Below are positions 1 to 7,262 of a DNA stretch of 64,000 nucleotides, in pieces (within the stretch, counting starts at the first letter, position 1; each line of letters begins with the position of its first letter). Made by a program: the position numbers and the translations under genes. Origin of the DNA: Vulcaniibacterium gelatinicum (GTDB taxonomy: Bacteria > Pseudomonadota > Gammaproteobacteria > Xanthomonadales > Xanthomonadaceae); NCBI RefSeq assembly GCF_008033445.1, contig NZ_VNKO01000008.1, positions 1 through 64,000 of the forward strand, written 5' to 3'. The notes below the pieces were generated by a model. That model was not told the DNA's origin and did not search any database. It worked only from the letters and a program-made list of their open reading frames with translations.

Positions 1-2064
1 GCCTTCGTCCGCAACGGCGACGTGTTCGTGCGCGACCTGCGCAGCGGCGCGCTGAGCCAGCTCACCCGCACCGAGGCGCAGGAGTCGCGCCCGCAGTGGG
101 GCCGCGACGGCGGGCTGGTGTGGCGCGCCGGCAACGAGTGGTTCCGCTGGGACGGCCGCCAGGTGATGCAGGCGGCGAACGTGAAGGCGGAGAAGGATCC
201 GGCCGCGCCGCCCAAGCCCGACGACCTGCGCGAGCGCCAGCTGCGGCTGGTGCGCACGCTGCAGGACGACAAGGCCCAACGCGAGGCAGCGCGCGCGCAG
301 GAGCTGGCGTGGCTGCGGAGCGACCCGACCCGCGCGCCGGCGCCGGTGTACCTGGGCGACGAGGTGGAGATCGCCGACAGCGCGCTCTCGCCCGACGGGC
401 GCTGGCTGCTGGTGGTGACCACCGCCAAGGGCGCCGACGCCGGGCAGAAGGGCAAGATGCCCAAGTACGTGACCGAATCGGGCTACGAGGAGTTCGAGGA
501 GGTGCGCACGCGGGTGGGCCGCAACCCGCCGCCGCCGCACCGGCTGTGGCTGGTGGACGTGGCCGGCGCCTCGGCGCGCGAGCTGAAGTTCGACGTGCTG
601 CCCGGGATCCAGGACGACCCGCTCGCCGCATTGCGCAAGGCGGCGAAGCAGGAACCGCTGAAGGGCAACCGCCCGGTGCGGATCGAGACCGACGGCGACG
701 GCACCGGCCCGGCGATCGCCTGGAGCGACGACGCCCGCCAGGTGGCGGTGCTGGTGCGCGCGGTGGACAACAAGGACCGCTGGCTCGCCAGCGTGGACCT
801 GGCCAATGCGAAGCTGGAGCCGCGCCACCGCCTCACCGATCCGGCCTGGATCAACTGGAACTTCAACGATTTCGGCTGGACCCCCGACGGCGCGCTGTGG
901 TTCCTGTCCGAGCAGAGCGGCTGGTCGCACCTGTACCTGAGCGAAGCCGGGCGCGCCCCGCGCGCGCTGACCTCGGGCCAGTGGGAGGTGTCCGCGCCGC
1001 AGCTCTCGCGCGACGGGCGCCGCTTCTACTTCCTGTGCAACCGCGCCTGGCCGGGCGACTACGAGGTGTGCCGCGTGGACCGCGACGGCGGGCCGGTGCG
1101 CGAGGTCACCGCGCTCGATGGCGTGGAGGACTTCGTGCTCTCGCCCGACGGCACCAGGCTCCTGGTGCGCCACTCCGACAGCTACCTGCCGCCGCAGCTG
1201 GCGGTGCTGGGCGCCGACGGCGAGGGCCTGCGCGAGCTCACCGACACCCGCAGCGCCGAGTTCCGCGCCTTCGACTGGCTCGAACCCGAATATGTGCAGA
1301 TCCCCAGCCGGCATGGCGCCGGCACGATCTGGGGCAAGTACTACGGCCCGAAGACCCTCGAACCGGGCCGCAAATACCCGATCGTGCTGTTCGTGCACGG
1401 CGCCGGCTACCTGCAGAACGTGCACGACCGCTGGCCGACCTATTTCCGCGAGCAGATGTTCCACAACCTGCTGGTGCAGCGCGGCTACCTCGTGCTCGAC
1501 CTCGACTACCGCGCCTCCGAGGGCTACGGCCGCGACTGGCGCACGGCGATCTACCGGCAGATGGGCCACCCCGAGCTCGAGGATTACCTCGACGGCCTGG
1601 AATGGCTGGTCGCGCACCGCCAGGGCGACCGCGACCGCGCCGGCATCTACGGCGGCTCCTACGGCGGCTTCATGACCTTCATGGCCCTGTTCCGCCAGCC
1701 GGGCGTGTTCAAGGCCGGCGCCGCGCTGCGCCCGGTCACCGACTGGTCGCAGTACAACCACGAGTACACGTCCAACATCCTCAACACGCCCGAGCTCGAC
1801 CCGGAGGCGTACAAGCGCAGCTCGCCGATCGAATACGCCGACCGCCTGCAGGACCACCTGCTGATCGCGCACGGGATGATGGACGACAACGTGTTCTTCC
1901 GCGATTCGGTGGTGCTGGCCCAGCGCCTGATCGAGCTGCGCAAGGACAAGTGGGAGCTGGCGGGCTACCCGCTCGAGCGCCACGCCTACGCCCATGCCGA
2001 CGCCTGGTACGACCAGTACCGGCGCATCTACGAGCTGTTCGAGCGCACGCTGAAGCAGGATTGA
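1..2064 (+). CDS. S9 family serine peptidase (prolyl oligopeptidase type), 5' end outside window
   Basis: The reading frame is open from base 1 and codes for beta-propeller sequence upstream of the first possible GTG (22), so the true start lies outside the window. The N-terminal two thirds form a TolB/DPP-IV-like propeller with repeated 'SPDGRWLL'-type blades. The C-terminal alpha/beta hydrolase carries the nucleophile motif GGSYGG (Ser codon 1657-1659), an Asp in MDDNVFF (about 1882-1887) and a His in LERHAYAH (1981-1983), so the catalytic triad is complete. Family members cleave peptides after proline or release dipeptides and act in the periplasm or cytoplasm; the missing N-terminus hides any signal peptide. 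A hairpin follows the stop codon. Confidence 0.93.
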   Translation, partial: AFVRNGDVFVRDLRSGALSQLTRTEAQESRPQWGRDGGLVWRAGNEWFRWDGRQVMQAANVKAEKDPAAPPKPDDLRERQLRLVRTLQDDKAQREAARAQELAWLRSDPTRAPAPVYLGDEVEIADSALSPDGRWLLVVTTAKGADAGQKGKMPKYVTESGYEEFEEVRTRVGRNPPPPHRLWLVDVAGASARELKFDVLPGIQDDPLAALRKAAKQEPLKGNRPVRIETDGDGTGPAIAWSDDARQVAVLVRAVDNKDRWLASVDLANAKLEPRHRLTDPAWINWNFNDFGWTPDGALWFLSEQSGWSHLYLSEAGRAPRALTSGQWEVSAPQLSRDGRRFYFLCNRAWPGDYEVCRVDRDGGPVREVTALDGVEDFVLSPDGTRLLVRHSDSYLPPQLAVLGADGEGLRELTDTRSAEFRAFDWLEPEYVQIPSRHGAGTIWGKYYGPKTLEPGRKYPIVLFVHGAGYLQNVHDRWPTYFREQMFHNLLVQRGYLVLDLDYRASEGYGRDWRTAIYRQMGHPELEDYLDGLEWLVAHRQGDRDRAGIYGGSYGGFMTFMALFRQPGVFKAGAALRPVTDWSQYNHEYTSNILNTPELDPEAYKRSSPIEYADRLQDHLLIAHGMMDDNVFFRDSVVLAQRLIELRKDKWELAGYPLERHAYAHADAWYDQYRRIYELFERTLKQD

Positions 2065-2071
2065 GACGGCC

Positions 2072-2100
2072 CGCTCTGGCCGGCGCGGCCGGCCGGAGCG
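2072..2100 (+). terminator. GC-rich hairpin after the S9 peptidase gene
   Basis: Two 12-nt arms (CGCTCTGGCCGG and CCGGCCGGAGCG) pair with one T-G wobble around a 5-nt loop, 7 bases after the stop codon. No T tract follows, so it may only protect the mRNA 3' end. A second 8-bp palindrome (CCGCGGCC, loop TGTCT) lies at 2113-2133. Confidence 0.35.
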
Positions 2101-2169
2101 ATGCTGTGCCTGCCGCGGCCTGTCTGGCCGCGGGCCCGGACTGCGTTGGGGGAGGCACAGGGGGTCGTC

Positions 2170-2886
2170 ATGAAGGAAATCCGCAACCTGCTGCTCGACG
2201 TCCGCGCCGCGCTGCGCAAGGCCGATCCGAAATTCGAGCAGACCCCGCTGCGCGAGCTGCTCGACGACACCATCATCGCCCTCGGCCAGGCCGGAACGCG
2301 CGCGGCCGAGCCGCCGCCCGCCGAGGCCGAGACGCCCACCGCGCAGCGGGTGGCCTACGCCTGGCAGAGTGTGGCGCGCGAACTGCGCCACACCCATCCG
2401 GACCTCTACGCGAAGCTGTCGGAGAAGGTACTGGCGCGACTCGACGTCGAGGTGCTCGACGATCCCGCCGACGAGATCCAGACCCTGCAGGCGCGCCTGG
2501 CCGAACGCGAAGCGGCGCTGGCCCGCACCGCTGCCGAGCTGGCCGCGCTGCGCACCGCGCTGGCGACCGCGGTGCCGCTGCCCGACACCGTCGGCCGCAC
2601 CGAGGCCGACCTGGCCCAGGAGCGCCTGCAGCTGCTGCTGCAGGCCGCCTCACAGGGCGGCGGCCTGCCCAAGCCCGCGCCCACCGCCGAGGCCAGCTAC
2701 GCCCCCACCCGCACCACCCTGCTCGCGGTGGCCGAGGGCCAGCGCACCCTCACCCCGCAGGAGCGCGAATGGTGCATCGGCGAGGCGATGGTGCTGACCG
2801 GCTTCCAGCGCAGCCATGCGCAACTGGTGGCGCAGGGCGACGCGGCGCTGGCGCGGCTGGTGCTGGAGGGCGGGCCGCCGGCCTGA
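2170..2886 (+). CDS. Conserved-looking protein of unknown function
   Basis: I do not recognise this 238-residue protein. It starts MKEIRNLLLDVRAALRKADP and has no signal peptide or membrane segment. Residues about 85-130 (around the DPADEIQTLQARLAEREAAL stretch) are heptad-like and could form a coiled coil. A Pro/Ala-rich linker follows, then a C-terminal segment (TRTTLLAVAEGQRTLTPQER through a VLTGFQRSHAQL stretch) that looks folded. The ATG at 2170 is preferred because an upstream in-frame start at 2101 would add low-complexity residues read through the intergenic hairpins. It lies between an S9 peptidase and hemF and is probably transcribed on its own. Base use matches the core genome. Confidence 0.75.
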   Translation: MKEIRNLLLDVRAALRKADPKFEQTPLRELLDDTIIALGQAGTRAAEPPPAEAETPTAQRVAYAWQSVARELRHTHPDLYAKLSEKVLARLDVEVLDDPADEIQTLQARLAEREAALARTAAELAALRTALATAVPLPDTVGRTEADLAQERLQLLLQAASQGGGLPKPAPTAEASYAPTRTTLLAVAEGQRTLTPQEREWCIGEAMVLTGFQRSHAQLVAQGDAALARLVLEGGPPA

Positions 2887-2914
2887 GCCCTCCGGGCCGC
2901 GCAGGCCCCGCCGC

Positions 2915-2920
2915 TAGAAT
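2915..2920 (+). promoter_or_regulatory. -10 box TAGAAT of hemF, leaderless type
   Basis: TAGAAT is followed by GCGGCG and then the hemF ATG. A transcript starting about 7 nt after the box would begin at the start codon itself. No -35 hexamer is recognisable. Confidence 0.5.
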
Positions 2921-2926
2921 GCGGCG

Positions 2927-3850
2927 ATGACCGAGCACGACGAATTCGACCGCGTCCGCACCTGGCTGACCGGGCTGCAGGACCGCATCTGCACCGCGAT
3001 CGAGGCCGCCGACGGCGGCGCGCGCTTCATCGAGGACCCGTGGACGCGCCCCGAGGGCGGCGGCGGGCGCACCCGCGTGCTGCGCGAGGGCGCGGTGTTC
3101 GAGCAGGCCGGGATCGGCTTCTCCGACGTCTCGGGCGAGCGGCTGCCGCCCTCGGCCAGCGCGGCGCGGCCGGAGCTGGCCGGCGCCTCGTGGCGCGCGG
3201 CCGGCGTGTCGCTGGTGTTCCACCCGCGCAACCCCTACCTGCCCACCACGCACATGAACGTGCGCCACTTCCGCGCCATGCGCGACGGCGCGACCGTGGC
3301 CTGGTGGTTCGGCGGCGGGTTCGACCTCACCCCGTTCTACCCCTTCGACGAGGACATCCTGCACTGGCACCGCACCGCGCGCGCGGTGTGCGCGCCGTTC
3401 GGCGGCCAGGCGCGCTACGACGCGCACAAGCGCTGGTGCGACGAGTACTTCTTCCTCAGGCACCGCGGCGAGACCCGCGGCGTGGGCGGGCTGTTCTTCG
3501 ACGACCTGCACGAGGACTTCGACCGCGACTTCGGCTACCTGCGCGCGGTCGGCGAGGGCTTCCTCGACGCGTATCTGCCGATCGTGGAGCGCCGCAAGGC
3601 CGCGCCCTATGGCGAGCGCGAACGCCAGTTCCAGCTCTACCGGCGCGGGCGCTACGTCGAGTTCAACCTGGTCTGGGACCGCGGCACCCTGTTCGGGCTG
3701 CAGTCCGGCGGCCGCACCGAGTCCATCCTGATGAGCCTGCCGCCGCTGGTGCGCTGGGAGTACGGCTACGCGCCGGCGCCCGGCAGCGCCGAGGCACGCC
3801 TGGCCGACTACCTGCGCCCGCGCGACTGGCTGCACGAGCTGGCCGGCTGA
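2927..3850 (+). CDS. hemF: Oxygen-dependent coproporphyrinogen III oxidase
   Basis: HemF decarboxylates coproporphyrinogen III to protoporphyrinogen IX in aerobic haem synthesis; it is a cytosolic homodimer. The 307 residues match the usual family length. Signature segments are visible: [18 protein letters not shown] (about residues 99-116), [14 protein letters not shown] (about 126-139), the active-site [13 protein letters not shown] region, [10 protein letters not shown], and [16 protein letters not shown] near the C-terminus. The start is fixed by TAGAAT six bases upstream and by alignment to the family N-terminus. It converges on the sRNA and polA; hemB of the same pathway lies at 39759. 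Confidence 0.97.
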   Translation: MTEHDEFDRVRTWLTGLQDRICTAIEAADGGARFIEDPWTRPEGGGGRTRVLREGAVFEQAGIGFSDVSGERLPPSASAARPELAGASWRAAGVSLVFHPRNPYLPTTHMNVRHFRAMRDGATVAWWFGGGFDLTPFYPFDEDILHWHRTARAVCAPFGGQARYDAHKRWCDEYFFLRHRGETRGVGGLFFDDLHEDFDRDFGYLRAVGEGFLDAYLPIVERRKAAPYGERERQFQLYRRGRYVEFNLVWDRGTLFGLQSGGRTESILMSLPPLVRWEYGYAPAPGSAEARLADYLRPRDWLHELAG

Positions 3851-3861
3851 ACGGCGGGCAA

Positions 3862-3898
3862 TAAAAAGCCCCGTCGGTTAGGGGGGGACCGACGGGGC
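3862..3898 (-). terminator. Rho-independent terminator of the sX13-like RNA
   Basis: An 11-bp perfect stem (GCCCCGTCGGT/ACCGACGGGGC) encloses an unpaired C-run and is followed on the minus strand by TTTTTAT (3861-3867). It is the best intrinsic terminator in the first half of the window. It also ends any polA read-through and overlaps the hemF 3' flank. Confidence 0.85.
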
Positions 3899-3976
3899 CG
3901 GGGAACGGGACTTGGGGAGGAGTCTTCCGTTCCGGGTGGATCACTCCAGGGGAGGGAGATGATCACGTGCGACAGA
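3862..3976 (-). ncRNA. sX13-like small RNA with three C-rich stem-loops
   Basis: Read on the minus strand, three hairpins follow one another, each with a C-rich loop: 3940-3963 (loop CTCCCCT), 3902-3933 (arms GGAACGG...GACT and AGTC...CCGTTCC, loop CCTCCCCA) and the terminator 3868-3898 (loop CCCCCCCTA). This matches the design of Xanthomonas sX13, an sRNA of about 115 nt made of stem-loops with exposed C-runs that pair with G-rich mRNA sites, and which as I recall also lies just downstream of polA. Here it sits between the polA stop (4095) and the end of hemF. The 5' end is not resolved: a perfect palindrome at 3969-3991 (arms GCGACAGA/TCTGTCGC) may be an operator or a further 5' stem, and no clear -10 was found. 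The 3' end is set by the T tract. Confidence 0.7.
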
Positions 3977-4094
3977 CGTTGCATCTGTCGCGTGCAATCT
4001 GACCATTCCGAACATGGATAGTTCGTGAAGGCGCGGGCCCGCGCGCGGGCCGGATTCAGGGGCGATTCATGCAAATTTGCGCACAGGCCCCTGT

Positions 4095-6875
4095 TCAGTG
4101 CGCCTGGTCCCAGTTCGCGCCCACGCCGCAGTCCACCACCAGCGGCACGCGCAGCGCGGCCGCGCCGGCCATGCGTTCACGCGCGGCGGCGATCAGGGTG
4201 TCGGCGAAGCCGGCCTCGCACTCGAACACCAGCTCGTCGTGCACCTGCAGCAGCATCGCCGCGCGCCCGGCCTGCGCCTGCAGCCAGGCGTCGATCGCGA
4301 TCATCGCGCGCTTGATGATGTCGGCCGCGGTGCCCTGCATCGGCGCGTTGATCGCGGCGCGCTCGGCGGCCGCGCGCAGGGCCTGGTTGCGGGCGCGGAT
4401 GTTCGGAAGGTGCAGGCGGCGGCCGAACACGGTCTCCACGTAGCCCCGTTCGCGCGCCTGCTCGCGGGTGCGCTCCATGTAGTCGCGCACGCCGGGGTAG
4501 CGGGAAAAGTACAGGGCGATGTAGTCCTGCGCCTGGCCGCGCGGAATGCCGAGCTGGCGCGCCAGGCCGAACGCGCTCATGCCGTACATCAGGCCGAAGT
4601 TGATCGCCTTGGCGGCGCGGCGCTCGTTGGCGGTGACCGCGTCCATCGGCTTGCCGAACACCTCGGCGGCGGTGGCGCGGTGGATGTCGGCGCCGGCCTC
4701 GAACGCGCGCAGCAGGCCCGGGTCCTGCGACAGGTGGGCCATGATCCGCAGCTCGATCTGCGAGTAGTCGCAGGCCACCAGCACGCGCCCGGGCGGGGCC
4801 ACGAACGCGGTGCGGATGCGGCGCCCGTCCTCGGTGCGGATCGGGATGTTCTGCAGGTTCGGATCGTTCGAGGACAGCCGTCCGGTGGCGGCGCCGGCCT
4901 GGTGGTAGCTGGTGTGCACGCGGCCGGTCTCGGGGTTGACCATCTCCGGCAGCTTGTCGGTGTAGGTGCTGCGCAGCTTGGCCAGGCCGCGGTATTCCAG
5001 GATCACCCGCGGCAGCTCGTGCTGGTCGGCGATCGCCTCCAGCGCCTCCTCGTTCGCGCTCGGCTGCCCGCCCGGGGTCCGCACCAGCGCCGGCAGGCCC
5101 AGCTCGTCGTACAGCAGCGCCGCCACCTGCTTCGGCGAATCGAGGTTGAAGCCGCGCCCGGCCAGCTCGTGCGCGCGCTGCTGCGCGGCGAGCATGCGCC
5201 GGCCGAGGTCGGCCGACTGCCGGCGCAGCTCGGCCGCGTCCACCAGCACGCCGGCCGCCTCCATCCGCGCCAGTACCGGCACCAGCGGCATCTCGATCTC
5301 CTCGTACACCCGCCGCAGCGCCGGCTCGGCCTGCAGGCGCGGGGACAGGGCGCGGTGCAGGCGCAGGGTGACGTCGGCGTCCTCGGCGGCGTAGCGGGTG
5401 GCGTCCTCGAGCGCGACCTGCGAGAACGGGATCTGCCTGGCGCCCTTGCCGGCCACGTCCTCGTACTTGACCGTGGTGTAGCCGAGGTAGCGCTGCGCCA
5501 GCGAGTCCATGTCATGGCGGGTGGCGGTGGCGTTCCAGACGAAGCTCTCGAGCATCGTGTCGTGGGCGTAGCCGGCCACCGCCACGCCATGGCGGCGCAG
5601 CACGTGCAGGTCGAACTTGCCGTGCTGGCCGAGCTTGGGCTTGCCCGGGTCCTCGAGCAGCGGGCGCAGCGCCGCCAGCACCTGCTCGCGCGGCAGCTGG
5701 GTCCGGCCGGGCGCGGCGTGGGCGAGCGGGAGGTAGGCCGCGCGGCCGGGCTCGACCGCCAGGCTGATCCCGACCAGGCTGGCGCGCAGCGGATCCAGGC
5801 CGTCGGTCTCGGTGTCGAAGGCGATCAGTTCGGCCGCGCGCAGGCGTTCGAGCCAGGCCTCGAGCTGCGCCGGGGTGGTCACGCATTCGTACTCGCCCGG
5901 CGCCGCCAACGCCGGATCCGGGGCCGGCTCCGGCGCGCCGGCGCGGGCGTGGCCAGCGGCGGTGCCGCGCATGGACGGCGGCGCCTCGCGCGCGACCTCG
6001 GGCGAGGCCGGCGCGGCGCCGTCGAGTTCGCGCAGCGCCTGGTTGAAGCCGTAGCGGGTGTACAGCGCGCGCAGCGCCTGCGTGTCGCGTTCGCGCAGCG
6101 CCAGCGCGCCCTCGGCCAGGTCCAGCGGCACGTCGGTGCGGATGGTGAGCAGGTTGCGGTTGAGCGGCAGCCGCGGCAGCGCCGCGCGCAGGTATTCGCC
6201 GAGCTTGCCCTTGACCTCGCCGGCGTGGGCGATCACCCCTTCCAGCGAACCGTACTCGGCCAGCCACTTGGCCGCGGTCTTGGGCCCGCACTTCTCCACC
6301 CCGGGCACGTTGTCCACCGCATCGCCCATCAAGGCCAGGTAGTCCACGAACCGGTCGGGCGTGACGCCGAACTTCTCCTGCACCGCCGCGTCGCCGTCGA
6401 GCACGCTGCCGCTCATGGTGTTGACCAGGCGGATGTGGCCGCCGTTGTCGTAGCGGCGCACGAGCTGGGCGAAATCCTTGTCGCCGGTGGAGATGGTGAC
6501 CGCATCGCCCGCCTGCGCCGCCTGCAGCGCGAGGGTGCCGATCACGTCGTCGGCCTCCACCCCCGGGACGCGCAGGATCGGGATGCCGAGCGCCGCGACC
6601 AGCTGCAGCATCGGCTCGACCTGCGCGCGCAGCTCGTCGGGCATCGGCGGCCGGTTGGCCTTGTACGCGGGGTAGAGCTCCTCGCGGAAGGTGGGCCCGG
6701 GCGCGTCCACCACGAACGCGATCTCCTCCGGCTGCTCCTTCAGGTGCGCGCGCAGCATGTTGAGCACGCCGAACAGCGCGCCGGTGGGTTCGCCGGCGGC
6801 GTTGGACAGCGGCGGGAGCGCGTGGAACGCGCGGTAGAGGTAGGACGATCCGTCGATCAGGACGCGGCGGCGCAT
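4095..6875 (-). CDS. polA: DNA polymerase I
   Basis: At 926 residues this has the full three-domain form. Residues 1 to about 290 are the 5'-3' flap exonuclease, with GSSYLYRAFHALPPL, the acidic VEADDVIGTLA and STGDKDFAQLV segments. About 325-510 is the 3'-5' proofreading domain with its metal ligands intact: FDTETDGLDP, HDTMLESFVWN and YAAEDADVTL. About 540-926 is the polymerase, with motif A CDYSQIELRIMAHLS, motif B RRAAKAINFGLMYG and motif C QVHDELVFE. It fills gaps in repair and removes Okazaki primers. The start follows TAGAAT by six bases. It is divergent from the DUF2782 gene and is followed by the sX13-like RNA. Confidence 0.98.
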   Translation of the reverse strand: MRRRVLIDGSSYLYRAFHALPPLSNAAGEPTGALFGVLNMLRAHLKEQPEEIAFVVDAPGPTFREELYPAYKANRPPMPDELRAQVEPMLQLVAALGIPILRVPGVEADDVIGTLALQAAQAGDAVTISTGDKDFAQLVRRYDNGGHIRLVNTMSGSVLDGDAAVQEKFGVTPDRFVDYLALMGDAVDNVPGVEKCGPKTAAKWLAEYGSLEGVIAHAGEVKGKLGEYLRAALPRLPLNRNLLTIRTDVPLDLAEGALALRERDTQALRALYTRYGFNQALRELDGAAPASPEVAREAPPSMRGTAAGHARAGAPEPAPDPALAAPGEYECVTTPAQLEAWLERLRAAELIAFDTETDGLDPLRASLVGISLAVEPGRAAYLPLAHAAPGRTQLPREQVLAALRPLLEDPGKPKLGQHGKFDLHVLRRHGVAVAGYAHDTMLESFVWNATATRHDMDSLAQRYLGYTTVKYEDVAGKGARQIPFSQVALEDATRYAAEDADVTLRLHRALSPRLQAEPALRRVYEEIEMPLVPVLARMEAAGVLVDAAELRRQSADLGRRMLAAQQRAHELAGRGFNLDSPKQVAALLYDELGLPALVRTPGGQPSANEEALEAIADQHELPRVILEYRGLAKLRSTYTDKLPEMVNPETGRVHTSYHQAGAATGRLSSNDPNLQNIPIRTEDGRRIRTAFVAPPGRVLVACDYSQIELRIMAHLSQDPGLLRAFEAGADIHRATAAEVFGKPMDAVTANERRAAKAINFGLMYGMSAFGLARQLGIPRGQAQDYIALYFSRYPGVRDYMERTREQARERGYVETVFGRRLHLPNIRARNQALRAAAERAAINAPMQGTAADIIKRAMIAIDAWLQAQAGRAAMLLQVHDELVFECEAGFADTLIAAARERMAGAAALRVPLVVDCGVGANWDQAH

Positions 6876-6881
6876 CGGCCC

Positions 6882-6887
6882 ATTCTA
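6882..6887 (-). promoter_or_regulatory. -10 box TAGAAT of polA, leaderless type
   Basis: On the minus strand TAGAAT-GGGCCG-ATG puts the expected transcription start at the polA start codon. The divergent lipoprotein promoter lies about 40 bp away. Confidence 0.5.
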
Positions 6888-6926
6888 CGCGGCACGCTCT
6901 GCGCGGCACGCGCGGCGCCGGCGGCG

Positions 6927-6932
6927 CATAAT
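6927..6932 (+). promoter_or_regulatory. -10 box CATAAT for the DUF2782 gene
   Basis: CATAAT would give a transcript starting about 6939, exactly at a GTG that opens a seven-codon frame whose TGA (6960-6962) overlaps the ATG of the lipoprotein gene. A GGAG-containing Shine-Dalgarno sequence lies about 7 nt before that ATG. Confidence 0.45.
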
Positions 6933-6958
6933 GCCGGCGTGCCCTGCGGAGATCGCCC

Positions 6959-7243
6959 ATGATCCGGATCCTGACCGCCGCGCTGGCCCTGGCCCTGGCC
7001 GGCTGCGCCACCCCGGGCGGCGAGCCCGCCGTGCCTGCCGATGCGGTCGCCACCACCCGCACCGAGGCCAACGGCGACGTGATCACCGAATACCGCGTCG
7101 GCGGCCTGCTGCGCATGGTCAAGGTGGTGCCCGCGCGCGGGCCGACCTTCTGGCTGATCGACAGCAACGGCGACGGCCGCCTCGACAGCAGCAAGGGCGA
7201 GGGCAACGTCTCGCCGGTGTACTACCAGATCTACCGCTGGTGA
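6959..7243 (+). CDS. Small DUF2782-family lipoprotein
   Basis: This is a 94-residue protein with a lipoprotein signal: hydrophobic core ILTAALALALA then the lipobox LAGC, acylated Cys about residue 16. The mature part is short and polar and contains the block GGLLRMVKVVPARGPTFWLI and DSNGDGRLDSS, which resembles the DUF2782 family found next to polA in xanthomonads. The function is unknown; with lipid anchoring it would face the periplasm. The DSNGDG segment looks like an EF-hand-type calcium loop, but only one is present. It converges on uvrD with 19 bases between the stops. Confidence 0.85.
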   Translation: MIRILTAALALALAGCATPGGEPAVPADAVATTRTEANGDVITEYRVGGLLRMVKVVPARGPTFWLIDSNGDGRLDSSKGEGNVSPVYYQIYRW

Positions 7244-7262
7244 GGCCGGCGCCGCGGGGTCG

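Noticed and set aside
96-2930. A 944-codon open frame overlapping the S9 peptidase and the next gene
   Set aside because: It lies in another frame of genes with complete motifs and is Arg/Pro/Ala rich.
3961-3970. Possible parS site (CACGTG core near parAB-containing window)
   Set aside because: Only the six-base core is present; the TGTTTC and GAAACA flanks are missing.
4077-6962. Long open frame (about 960 codons) antisense to polA
   Set aside because: GC-rich third positions suppress stop codons on the opposite strand; the translation is Arg/Ala/Gly/His repeats without domains and polA is certain.
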